Shown in pieces: positions 1-7,285 of a DNA stretch of 14,478 nucleotides; position 1 is the stretch's first letter; each line of letters begins with the position of its first letter. A program made the translations under genes and the position numbers. The DNA lies in assembly GCA_015494775.1 (NCBI GenBank), contig WGAP01000101.1, forward strand, positions 1-14,478, read 5' to 3'. Source of the DNA: Flavobacteriales bacterium (GTDB lineage Bacteria; Bacteroidota; Bacteroidia; Flavobacteriales; Flavobacteriaceae). The notes under the pieces are model-generated. The model saw only the letters and a list, made by a program, of their open reading frames with translations, had not been told where the DNA came from and searched no databases.

Positions 1-12
1 GACCCTTTCCAA

Positions 13-117
13 GAACACCGATTAACGATTAATCGATTTAAGATTTCAGAATTTTGTCAATTCGCAAATCAGCGTTCGATTGTTCGGTGTTCATTATTCG
101 AGCGCGATTTATCGCGC
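13..117. repeat. AT-rich heptamer tract inside a 9-bp inverted repeat, plus a GCGCGAT hairpin
   Basis: Bases 20-55 read as roughly five imperfect 7-mers (GATTAAC, GATTAAT, then one extra C, GATTTAA, GATTTCA, GAATTTT). The tract is enclosed by a 9-bp inverted repeat, GAACACCGA (13-21) and TCGGTGTTC (84-92). A separate perfect hairpin, GCGCGAT/ATCGCGC, occupies 102-117. No gene is visible in 1-352. The tract sits just upstream of the GC-rich element at 126-299. The repeats are read directly; any function is unknown. Confidence 0.6.
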
Positions 118-125
118 GAAAAGAA

Positions 126-299
126 GCGCCAGGGATGGGAGCGGTTATGCGCGGGCGGCGCGCCGTAGGCCTGCCGTGGCGGCGGGGCGACCGGTGGGGA
201 GCCATGTCCGCCACGCTTGCAGGGCAAGAGCGGGCCGCCCGCGCATTTGAGCGGACAGCCCGGTCCCGACATTGCGCAAGCAATGTGCGGGAGGCGCCC
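126..299 (+). repeat. Dispersed GC-rich structured repeat (element A), copy 1
   Basis: Bases 126-268 recur in reverse complement at 7838-7981 with three substitutions and one 1-base indel. The first ~72 bases are identical. After this shared core, the copy has a short hairpin CATTGC-GCAA-GCAATG (270-285) and then the shared end GTGCGGGAGGCGCCC. The core contains nested inverted repeats: GTCCGC/GCGGAC enclosing CTTGC-AGG-GCAAG, and the palindrome GGCGCGCC. It ends 54 bp before the mutase start codon. The high structure suggests a REP-like or structured intergenic element (inference). Short open frames across it are unlikely to be genes. Confidence 0.85.
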
Positions 300-324
300 A
301 AATAATCACTTTGTCATAAATCCG

Positions 325-332
325 TATCTTTG
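325..332 (+). promoter_or_regulatory. Candidate -7 promoter box for methylmalonyl-CoA mutase
   Basis: TATCTTTG matches the Bacteroidota -7 consensus TAnnTTTG exactly and lies 20 bp before the mutase ATG. No TTG is seen at the usual ~19-20 bp upstream distance, so only half of the promoter is supported. Its upstream half would fall at the edge of repeat element A. Confidence 0.5.
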
Positions 333-352
333 AAGGGTCAAGCCCGCTGACT

Positions 353-2413
353 ATGGCCCGGAAATACGACAAAATTCCACTCGAAACCACCACCGAACGC
401 AAACAATTTTTCCGGCACGAAGATTACGCCGCCGGCATTCCGCCCTATTTGCGCGGGCCCTACTCCACCATGTATGTGCGTCGGCCCTGGACCATCCGTC
501 AGTATGCGGGCTTTTCCACCGCCGAAGAAAGCAACGCCTTCTACCGCAAAAACCTGGCGGCCGGCCAAAAAGGACTTTCGGTGGCCTTCGACCTGCCCAC
601 ACATCGCGGTTACGACTCGGACCATCCGCGCGTCAAAGGCGATGTGGGCAAGGCGGGCGTGGCCATCGATTCGGTGGAAGACATGAAAATCCTGTTCGAC
701 GGCATTCCGCTGGACCGTATGTCGGTGAGTATGACCATGAACGGGGCGGTGCTTCCGGTGATGGCCTTTTATATCGTAGCGGCCTTGGAACAAGGCGTGA
801 GGCCGGAACAACTCAGCGGCACCATTCAAAACGACATTTTGAAAGAGTTTATGGTGCGCAACACTTACATTTATCCGCCCGAGCCGTCCATGTATATCAT
901 TGCGCAAATATTCGAATATACGGCCCGGCATATGCCCAAATTCAATTCCATCAGCATTTCGGGCTACCACATGCAGGAAGCGGGCGCCACGCCCGAGATA
1001 GAATTGGCCTACACCCTGGCCGACGGCTTGGAATACATCCGCACGGGCTTGAAGGCCGGCCTGGAAATCGACCGTTTTGCTCCGCGGTTGTCGTTCTTTT
1101 GGGGTATCGGAATGGATCATTTCCGCGAAGTGGCCAAGATGCGCGCGGCACGGATGCTCTGGGCACGAATAGTTAAGGAATTCGGGCCGCAAAATCCCAA
1201 ATCCATGGCCCTGCGCACCCACAGCCAGACCAGCGGGTGGAGTTTGACGGCGCAAGATCCTTTCAACAACGTAATGCGCACCCTGGTCGAAGCCGCCGCA
1301 GCCGCCTTCGGCGGAACCCAATCCCTGCATACCAATGCATTGGACGAAGCCATAGCTTTGCCTTCGGAATTTTCGGCGCGCATAGCGCGAAACACGCAAA
1401 TATTCCTGCAAGAAGAAACCGACATCACCAAAACCGTTGACCCGTGGGGCGGTTCCTACCTGTTGGAACAACTGACCGATGAAATGGCCCGCAAGGCCTG
1501 GGACTTGATAACCGAAATCGAAGCACTGGGCGGCATGACGCGCGCCATTGAGCAAGGACTTCCGCAACGGCGTATCGAAGAGGCGGCCGCACGCAAGCAG
1601 GCCCGCATCGACAGCGGGAAAGACAAAATCCTGGGCGTCAATTTTATGGTTCCCGACACCGAACCCGATATTCCGCTCCTGGAAGTGGACAACGAAGTCG
1701 TGCGGCGCAAGCAAATCGAGCGTTTGGAACAAATCCGAAAAACACGCGACAACAAAGCCGTCCGCAAGGCCTTGGAACGCCTGACCGAAGCGGCACGCAC
1801 CCGCCAAGGCAATTTGCTGGAATTGGCCGTGGAAGCGGCACGCCTGCGGGCCAGTTTGGGCGAAATTTCCGATGCCCTTGAAAAAGTTTTCGGGCGTTAT
1901 CACGCCCAACCGCAAATGCTAACCGGAGTGTATATGAACGAAATACAAAACGATGCATCCTTCCGTGAGGCCCGTCGCCTGGCCGACAGGTTCGAGGAAC
2001 TCACCGGCCGCCGGCCGCGCATTCTCATTGCCAAAATGGGTCAGGACGGCCACGACCGCGGCGCCAAAGTGGTGGCCACGGGCTATGCCGACATCGGATT
2101 CGATGTGGACATCAGCCCGCTGTTTAGCACACCCGAAGAAATTTTCCGTCAAGCGGTGGAAAACGATGTGGACATTATCGGCGTTTCGTCCCTGGCAGGC
2201 GGACACAAAACGCTTATCAAAGAGTTGATGCAATTGCTCAACGAAAGCGGACGCAAGGATTTTATGGTCATAGCAGGGGGCGTTATTCCGCCCACCGACT
2301 ATGATTACCTGTTCGATTTGGGCGTGGCGGGCATTTACGGCCCGGGCACCAAAATCAGCGATGCCGCCGTGGAGATGTTGAGCATCCTGAACCGCTCTTA
2401 CGAGGAAAAATAA
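353..2413 (+). CDS. mutB: Methylmalonyl-CoA mutase, large (catalytic) subunit
   Basis: This is an adenosylcobalamin-dependent mutase interconverting (R)-methylmalonyl-CoA and succinyl-CoA in the cytoplasm. The N-terminal TIM-barrel part (about 1-520) carries YSTMYVRRPWTIRQY near residues 37-51, and a C-terminal B12-binding domain follows. By fixed offset to the Propionibacterium enzyme, Y51, R169 (FMVRN) and H206 (SGYHMQEAG) match Tyr89, Arg207 and His244. This pattern favours methylmalonyl over isobutyryl substrate. The cobalt-ligand motif DGHDRG gives H567. At 686 aa the N-terminal arm is about 38 residues shorter than in the Propionibacterium large subunit. The frame is closed by TAA at 317-319, so no longer start exists. 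The small subunit gene (mutA), often directly upstream, is not within the 352 bases available. The gene is also called scpA or mcmA. The family call is very secure. Confidence 0.96.
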   Translation: MARKYDKIPLETTTERKQFFRHEDYAAGIPPYLRGPYSTMYVRRPWTIRQYAGFSTAEESNAFYRKNLAAGQKGLSVAFDLPTHRGYDSDHPRVKGDVGKAGVAIDSVEDMKILFDGIPLDRMSVSMTMNGAVLPVMAFYIVAALEQGVRPEQLSGTIQNDILKEFMVRNTYIYPPEPSMYIIAQIFEYTARHMPKFNSISISGYHMQEAGATPEIELAYTLADGLEYIRTGLKAGLEIDRFAPRLSFFWGIGMDHFREVAKMRAARMLWARIVKEFGPQNPKSMALRTHSQTSGWSLTAQDPFNNVMRTLVEAAAAAFGGTQSLHTNALDEAIALPSEFSARIARNTQIFLQEETDITKTVDPWGGSYLLEQLTDEMARKAWDLITEIEALGGMTRAIEQGLPQRRIEEAAARKQARIDSGKDKILGVNFMVPDTEPDIPLLEVDNEVVRRKQIERLEQIRKTRDNKAVRKALERLTEAARTRQGNLLELAVEAARLRASLGEISDALEKVFGRYHAQPQMLTGVYMNEIQNDASFREARRLADRFEELTGRRPRILIAKMGQDGHDRGAKVVATGYADIGFDVDISPLFSTPEEIFRQAVENDVDIIGVSSLAGGHKTLIKELMQLLNESGRKDFMVIAGGVIPPTDYDYLFDLGVAGIYGPGTKISDAAVEMLSILNRSYEEK

Positions 2414-2456
2414 TTTTCCGGAAAAAACCGCCTATCCGTTTTTTTATCCGTCCGGA
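2414..2456. terminator. Possible termination region between convergent genes
   Basis: This 43-bp gap separates the stop codons of the mutase (+) and the OmpP1-like gene (-). It holds the palindrome TTTTCCGGAAAA (2414-2425), a T7 run, and a short ATCCG/CGGAT inverted repeat (about 2447-2457). T-tracts occur on both strands, but no classical long GC stem directly precedes either one. Bidirectional termination is an inference from the position. Confidence 0.3.
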
Positions 2457-4034
2457 TTAGTAGTTGAATTTAACACTAACCACATAGCGGTTGGTACGCG
2501 TTGAAATCCCGTAGGGATTGTCCAAGCCCACGGGCATGATGCGGCGTTCGCGGAAAGTGCGTCCGTTGACAATGCCCAAATCCACTTCGAGCGCACCGAA
2601 ATCATATCCCACGCCGTAACTGATCCAACGGTTTTGGCGTTTAAGCCCCTTGACCGGTGAATTGGCCGTGCGGTAACCGCCGCGAAGCATCAGATTATCA
2701 ATGCGGAACTCGCCACCCACCGAAAGGGTTTGCACGGGGCCGAAATAGGATACCATTTTGCCATTCAAATCATCAAAATATTCGGACGACATATTATCGT
2801 CGGCCGTGGGTGCCAGATGGATGGTGCTCCAATCCTGCCACGCATAGCTAAAACTCACAAAACCGTATTTTCCTGCCACTGCCGATGCGCCGACGATCAG
2901 CGTACCGGGCGTTATCATGCGGTAGGGCGCATAGGAATTGGTAACCTGCGGGTCGATGTCGAAACTGAAAAGTTCGTCGGTGTTGCCGTCGTCGTCCAGG
3001 TCGGGATTGTCCTTGATGACCGAGGAAATGCTTTCCGAAGCCGTTTCGTTGATTTCCCACCAAACGGGCGAATGATAGGCCACCGAAAGCCGGATACGCT
3101 TGACGGGCGCATAGCTCAGACCCACGTTGATTTGGTGTCCGGTGGCTTCGGTGTGCAAACGCATAAAATAATCCAAGCTTTGCAGCGTGGATTGTTGGGT
3201 ATAACCCGACTCGGCAATATGTTGATTTTCGGTATAATTGAGATGCCAATTACGGTAAGCGATACCCAAATTGAGTTTTTTTCGGTATTGGGCGGCAAAA
3301 AACACATCCAAAGCACCTTTTTTGCCCGAAGTGGTGCGTTTTACCGTGTGGTAAGGATTGGCTGCAAAGGTTGCATTGGAAACATAGTCGGTATTGTTGT
3401 CATCGTTGGACAAAGGGTTGATCACATAGGCCTGATAGGCCAAAAAGGCGTGTTGTGCCGACGAGCCGTAATTTTCGCCCAACCAACGGTAAACACCTTT
3501 GGTGCTTTCCAACAGGCCCACATTCAAATCTCCGGTAGGAATGCCTACGGCATGCCAAAGGAAATAATCTTCCATATTTTTCCCGCTCAGGGATTCGCCT
3601 TCGAACGAGGGATTATTCCAATAATTTTTATTGACTTGATAATTAATACCGAACGCCACTTTGTTCCAATCACTTTCGGTGGAAATGTAGGGCATCACAA
3701 AACCGAATTGATCCGAAAACAGAATACTGTGGTAAATGCCCGCGTCGGTTGAGGTGGAAAATTTGTTACCGTATTGTATTTGGTTGAATTTGTTATAAAA
3801 TCCGGGCGAATAAGTAATGCGGTTGGTCAGGAAATTGACGGCACCGGCCGGGTTGTCCGAAACGGCCGAAAAATCGGCTCCCAAACTCATCAAACTCCCG
3901 CCCGTGCCCAAGTAACGGGCCGTTCCGTGAAAACCGGATTGGTTGTAGGTAAAAATATCATCAATGGATTGGGCCGCAGCGCCGAATGTAAACAGCATAA
4001 ATACGGCCACAAAAAACTTGCTGAAATATTTCAT
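2457..4034 (-). CDS. OmpP1/FadL-family outer-membrane beta-barrel protein
   Basis: The 525-aa protein has a Sec signal peptide: basic MKYFSK start, hydrophobic core, and a likely cut after GAAA near residue 21. The mature N-terminus is AQSIDDIFTYNQSGFHGTAR. The segment LGTGGSLMSLGADFSAVSDN with a following NPAGA motif is typical of FadL/TodX-type transporters (OmpP1 family) in Bacteroidota, which carry hydrophobic molecules across the outer membrane. Alternating aromatic/polar strands run through the protein, and it ends in aromatic KFNY, as expected for barrel insertion. A short acidic DxDxDG-like stretch (NPDLDDDGNTDE) lies around residues 345-356 and may be a metal-binding loop. The gene starts 49 bp after the lipoprotein gene on the same strand, so co-transcription is likely. 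The substrate cannot be read from the sequence. Confidence 0.85.
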   Translation of the reverse strand: MKYFSKFFVAVFMLFTFGAAAQSIDDIFTYNQSGFHGTARYLGTGGSLMSLGADFSAVSDNPAGAVNFLTNRITYSPGFYNKFNQIQYGNKFSTSTDAGIYHSILFSDQFGFVMPYISTESDWNKVAFGINYQVNKNYWNNPSFEGESLSGKNMEDYFLWHAVGIPTGDLNVGLLESTKGVYRWLGENYGSSAQHAFLAYQAYVINPLSNDDNNTDYVSNATFAANPYHTVKRTTSGKKGALDVFFAAQYRKKLNLGIAYRNWHLNYTENQHIAESGYTQQSTLQSLDYFMRLHTEATGHQINVGLSYAPVKRIRLSVAYHSPVWWEINETASESISSVIKDNPDLDDDGNTDELFSFDIDPQVTNSYAPYRMITPGTLIVGASAVAGKYGFVSFSYAWQDWSTIHLAPTADDNMSSEYFDDLNGKMVSYFGPVQTLSVGGEFRIDNLMLRGGYRTANSPVKGLKRQNRWISYGVGYDFGALEVDLGIVNGRTFRERRIMPVGLDNPYGISTRTNRYVVSVKFNY

Positions 4035-4083
4035 AGGGATTCGGAATTTATTAAGTCTTCAAAAAAATATCACAACTTGACCA

Positions 4084-5652
4084 TTAGCGGCGGAAACCGC
4101 GTCCGCTATGGCCACCGCCAAAAGAGGAGGAACGGTGCGAACCGCCGAATCCGCTGCTTCGCGACGAGCCGGACGAGCGACTGCTTCCGCTCCAAGAACG
4201 GCTGCTTCCCGAGGAATACGAAGACCGCGACGAAAAGTTATAGGAACGGCTCACATGCGAACGGGATGACGACCGCGTAGGATGCGAAACCGAACGAGTA
4301 TGACGTACGGATGAGGAATGCCGCGTACGGCCGCCGCTTCGGCTTGCCCGATGCGTACGGTTTTCGCTTCGTACCCGTACCGGACGGGTTTGATGTCCGC
4401 CCGAAGCACGCGTACCCCAATGATTGTAACGTACGCTTGTGGAGCTATAAGTCGAAGTTGTGGAAACCGGGGTACGGGAAGTGCCGCTATGACGGATGTT
4501 TGTATGAAATGACGAATGTGTACCACGCACGGGAACGCCTTGATAGTGGCTACGGGTTCCGCTTCGGTGATTGCGAACGCGGATGCTGCCGCCGCGTCCA
4601 CCGCGTACGGGCGAACTTCCACCGCGCGTTTGACGAACATCGCGAGGCGTATTTTGGCGCGTAGGTCGAACGGTTCGCACATTACCCGTGCGTCCGTTTC
4701 GAATGGAGCGGATATGTCCGCCACGGGTATGTCCGCGCGGAGTCAGCGTGGCATTGCGCGGATTGTGAACGCCAGTTCCATTGCGGGAAATATGGGTATG
4801 TCCGCCGAGCCAATTACCGTCACGCAACGAACGGGGCCCGTGATGCAAATCTTGCGAAAGCCGCGTGGATGCCAAGGTGGCAATACGGCCGGTGGGCCTT
4901 CCGCCGCGAGGGCCGCGGACATAGGTTACATGGTTATTATAAACATAAGTGTTGTAATAGGTATTGTTCATCACATAAGGATAGCCGTAGCCGTAGCCAT
5001 AGCCGTAAGGATAACCGTAGTAACCTGCATAGTAACCGTTGTAGTATCCGGCGTAGTAGGTATTATAAGGATAACCGTAGTAGTAATAATTAAAGGTGTA
5101 CCAGCTGTCGCACCAAGGATCCCAATCATACCAGAAGGGGTCGTAGTAATAGGTGTAATAGGCGGGTCCGTAGTAATAAATCACCGTGGCATAGGGCGAA
5201 TAATAACGGAAATACCAGTGCGGACGATACCAATACCAATAATTGTCGTAGTGGATATACACGTGTAAATCTTGGTCATTATCGCCCGCATAATATTGGT
5301 CGGTCGAAATAAGATTCTCGGGATCGGTGGTCAGATAATCATCTCCGGCATTGTTGTCATCGTTATAATTAATATGGTATTTGTATTGATCATTACCGGA
5401 TTGGCGTGCGGCATATTGATCCGATTGTCCGGCATTTTGTTGTTTATTATCTTCAAAAATGTATTTACGACCTTGATTTTGCCCGGTTTCATCGGTAGCG
5501 GGCGCTTCGTCTTGCGTCGAAGCTTGGAAATCTTCGTCGGAATAATAAATACCGTCATCGGCCGTTACGTTTTGATACGTATCGCAAGCGCCCATAAGGG
5601 CCGTTACGGCCGCGAGGAACAAAAATCGCCTGAGGTAAGTAATGGTTTTCAT
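4084..5652 (-). CDS. Tyr-rich/Arg-rich low-complexity lipoprotein, function unknown
   Basis: I do not recognise a characterised function. The start at 5652 gives a lipoprotein signal, MKTITYLRRF followed by a hydrophobic stretch and LMGAC, with Cys23 as the likely lipidated residue. An upstream in-frame ATG at 5685 would put 11 extra residues before the signal and is less likely. The 522-aa protein falls into three blocks. Residues 24-128 are acidic and Asn/Gln-rich. Residues 129-245 are extremely aromatic, with about 45 Tyr plus many Trp and runs such as YYYYGYPY and GYGYGYGY. Residues 246-522 are Arg/Gly/Ser/His-rich and end in SR/SG repeats. No lysine occurs after residue 91. The mature protein probably sits on the outer membrane. 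The Tyr block next to an Arg block resembles sticker-type disordered proteins, which suggests self-association or adhesion (inference). It diverges from prolyl-tRNA synthetase and precedes the OmpP1-like gene. Confidence 0.8.
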   Translation of the reverse strand: MKTITYLRRFLFLAAVTALMGACDTYQNVTADDGIYYSDEDFQASTQDEAPATDETGQNQGRKYIFEDNKQQNAGQSDQYAARQSGNDQYKYHINYNDDNNAGDDYLTTDPENLISTDQYYAGDNDQDLHVYIHYDNYWYWYRPHWYFRYYSPYATVIYYYGPAYYTYYYDPFWYDWDPWCDSWYTFNYYYYGYPYNTYYAGYYNGYYAGYYGYPYGYGYGYGYPYVMNNTYYNTYVYNNHVTYVRGPRGGRPTGRIATLASTRLSQDLHHGPRSLRDGNWLGGHTHISRNGTGVHNPRNATLTPRGHTRGGHIRSIRNGRTGNVRTVRPTRQNTPRDVRQTRGGSSPVRGGRGGSIRVRNHRSGTRSHYQGVPVRGTHSSFHTNIRHSGTSRTPVSTTSTYSSTSVRYNHWGTRASGGHQTRPVRVRSENRTHRASRSGGRTRHSSSVRHTRSVSHPTRSSSRSHVSRSYNFSSRSSYSSGSSRSWSGSSRSSGSSRSSGFGGSHRSSSFGGGHSGRGFRR

Positions 5653-5685
5653 GATGCCGGATTTTAAGGTTATAAAGATAATCAT

Positions 5686-5693
5686 TAGTTTTG
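5686..5693 (+). promoter_or_regulatory. Candidate -7 promoter box for prolyl-tRNA synthetase
   Basis: TAGTTTTG fits TAnnTTTG and lies 43 bp before the proS ATG in the 84-bp divergent gap. The expected TTG about 20 bp upstream is not clear (TTTT at 5662-5665), so support is partial. Confidence 0.4.
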
Positions 5694-5700
5694 TGCTTTC

Positions 5701-5724
5701 ATAATTATTATTATCAATAATTAT
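5701..5724. promoter_or_regulatory. Perfect AT inverted repeat in the divergent lipoprotein/proS gap
   Basis: ATAATTATT (5701-5709) and AATAATTAT (5716-5724) are perfect inverted repeats separated by six bases. The site lies between the candidate proS -7 box and the proS start, and upstream of the lipoprotein gene on the other strand. Its size and symmetry would suit a dimeric regulator operator or a weak leader hairpin. AT-rich gaps also produce such repeats by chance. Confidence 0.4.
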
Positions 5725-5736
5725 ACCAAAATCGAT

Positions 5737-7215
5737 ATGGCAAAGAAATTACCCAAGCGTTCGGAGGATTATTCCAAGTGGTATAATGAATTGGTCGTTC
5801 GTGCCGGACTGGCCGAAAATTCGGGTGTACGCGGCATGATGGTTATCAAGCCCTACGGCTACGCCATTTGGGAAAATATGCAGGCCCAATTGGACCGGAT
5901 GTTTAAGGAAACGGGACATCAAAACGCCTATTTTCCGCTACTTATTCCGCAATCCTACTTTGCCAAGGAAGCCAAACACGTGGAAGGTTTTGCCAAGGAA
6001 GCAGCCGTGGTTACGCATTATCGCCTGCGCACTACCGCCGACGGCAAGGGAATCGAAGTGGATCCCACGGCCAAACTGGAAGAGCCCTTGGTTATCCGGC
6101 CCACGTCCGAAACGATTATTTGGGATACCTACCGGCGATGGATACAATCCTACCGGGATTTGCCCGTATTGGTCAACCAATGGGCCAATGTAATGCGCTG
6201 GGAAATGCGCACGCGCCTGTTTCTGCGCACGGCCGAATTCCTGTGGCAGGAAGGACACACGGCCCACGAAACCCGCGAGGAGGCCATTGAGGAAGCCGAA
6301 CGTATGATCGACGTATATGCCCGCTTTGCCCGAGATTGGATGGCCATGCCCGTGATTCGCGGCGTAAAAACGCCCACCGAACGTTTTGCCGGCGCCGAGG
6401 AAACCTACACCATCGAAGCGCTTATGCAGGACGGCAAGGCCTTGCAGTCGGGAACCTCGCACTTTTTGGGACAAAACTTTGCCAAGGCCTTCGACGTCAA
6501 ATACCTTTCGCGCGAGGGTAAACTGGAATATGTTTGGGCCACTTCCTGGGGCGTTTCCACCCGCTTGATGGGTGCCCTGGTCATGACCCATTCCGATGAT
6601 AACGGACTTGTGCTTCCGCCCAGGTTGGCTCCCATCCAAACCGTGATTGTTCCCATTTACAAAACCGTCGAGCAACGTCAAGCGGTGGATGCCAAAGCCC
6701 GCGAAATCGAAACATTGCTTCGCAATCGCGGCATCCGGGTCAAATATGATAACGACGACAAATACAAGCCCGGATGGAAATTCAACGAATACGAACTCCG
6801 CGGGGTTCCGCTGCGCATCGCCATCGGCCCGCGCGATGTGGAAAACGGAACGGTGGAATTGGCCCGCCGCGACACGTTGAGTAAGGAAATCGTTCCGGTG
6901 TCGGGCCTGGACGAACGTGTGGAAAAACTTTTGGAAAGCATCCAACATGACCTGTTCCAACGCGCCAAGGATTACCGCGATGCCCATATCACCCGTGCCG
7001 ACTCTTTCGACGAGTTCCAAGACATTTTGGAAACCAAAGGCGGTTTTGTGCTCGCCCATTGGGACGGAACGGCCGAAACCGAAGCACGCATCAAGGAATT
7101 GACCAAGGCCACCATACGCTGTATTCCCTTGGACATGGACACCTGCGAGGAAGGACGGGATATGCTCACCGGCAAAGCTTCCGGACGCAGGGTTTTGTTT
7201 GCCAAGGCGTATTGA
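5737..7215 (+). CDS. proS: Prolyl-tRNA synthetase (short, archaeal/eukaryotic-type)
   Basis: This class II aminoacyl-tRNA synthetase charges tRNA-Pro with proline in the cytoplasm. The 492-aa length and the lack of an inserted editing domain place it in the archaeal/eukaryotic-like group rather than the longer E. coli type. Visible are RPTSET (121-126), class II motif 2 RWEMRTRLFLRTAEF (154-168) with R154/E156, and motif 3 region GVSTRLMGALVMTHSDDNG (272-290). The anticodon-binding domain follows (about 300-400). The C-terminal domain ends in the family's terminal tyrosine, FAKAY. Zinc-binding members have four Cys in this last domain; here only C462 and C470 remain, so a Cys4 zinc site is not present. 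The ATG at 5737 gives the expected MAKKLPKRSEDYSKWYNELV opening. The gene diverges from the lipoprotein gene, and the CZB gene follows 70 bp later. Confidence 0.97.
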   Translation: MAKKLPKRSEDYSKWYNELVVRAGLAENSGVRGMMVIKPYGYAIWENMQAQLDRMFKETGHQNAYFPLLIPQSYFAKEAKHVEGFAKEAAVVTHYRLRTTADGKGIEVDPTAKLEEPLVIRPTSETIIWDTYRRWIQSYRDLPVLVNQWANVMRWEMRTRLFLRTAEFLWQEGHTAHETREEAIEEAERMIDVYARFARDWMAMPVIRGVKTPTERFAGAEETYTIEALMQDGKALQSGTSHFLGQNFAKAFDVKYLSREGKLEYVWATSWGVSTRLMGALVMTHSDDNGLVLPPRLAPIQTVIVPIYKTVEQRQAVDAKAREIETLLRNRGIRVKYDNDDKYKPGWKFNEYELRGVPLRIAIGPRDVENGTVELARRDTLSKEIVPVSGLDERVEKLLESIQHDLFQRAKDYRDAHITRADSFDEFQDILETKGGFVLAHWDGTAETEARIKELTKATIRCIPLDMDTCEEGRDMLTGKASGRRVLFAKAY

Positions 7216-7264
7216 AACAAAGGTTACTTTATTATTTCTGTAACACTCTCCAAAAATAAAATTG

Positions 7265-7272
7265 TATATTTG
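7265..7272 (+). promoter_or_regulatory. Candidate -7 promoter box for the CZB gene
   Basis: TATATTTG is an exact TAnnTTTG match and is the same octamer found before tRNA-Asn in this window. It lies 13 bp before the ATG at 7286, so transcription would begin only about 5-15 bases before the start codon. No TTG is seen at the normal upstream spacing. An ATG at 7262 overlaps this box and is therefore an unlikely start. Confidence 0.55.
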
Positions 7273-7285
7273 CACCGCTAAATCC

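Noticed and set aside
338..1915. Long open frame (525 codons) antisense to mutB
   Set aside because: The plus-strand frame is unmistakably methylmalonyl-CoA mutase. The antisense product has no recognisable motif and is a shadow caused by codon bias.
4516..5268. Open frames on the plus strand opposite the Tyr/Arg lipoprotein
   Set aside because: The low-complexity codons give Val/Ile-rich shadow frames. The minus strand has a signal peptide, lipobox and a coherent block structure.
7224..7244. GTTAC/GTAAC inverted repeat as a proS terminator
   Set aside because: The stem is only five AT-rich pairs with a long loop and no following T-tract.
7262..7285. Start of the CZB protein at 7262
   Set aside because: It overlaps the -7 promoter box, so it would be upstream of the transcript start. 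The extra eight residues are not part of the domain.
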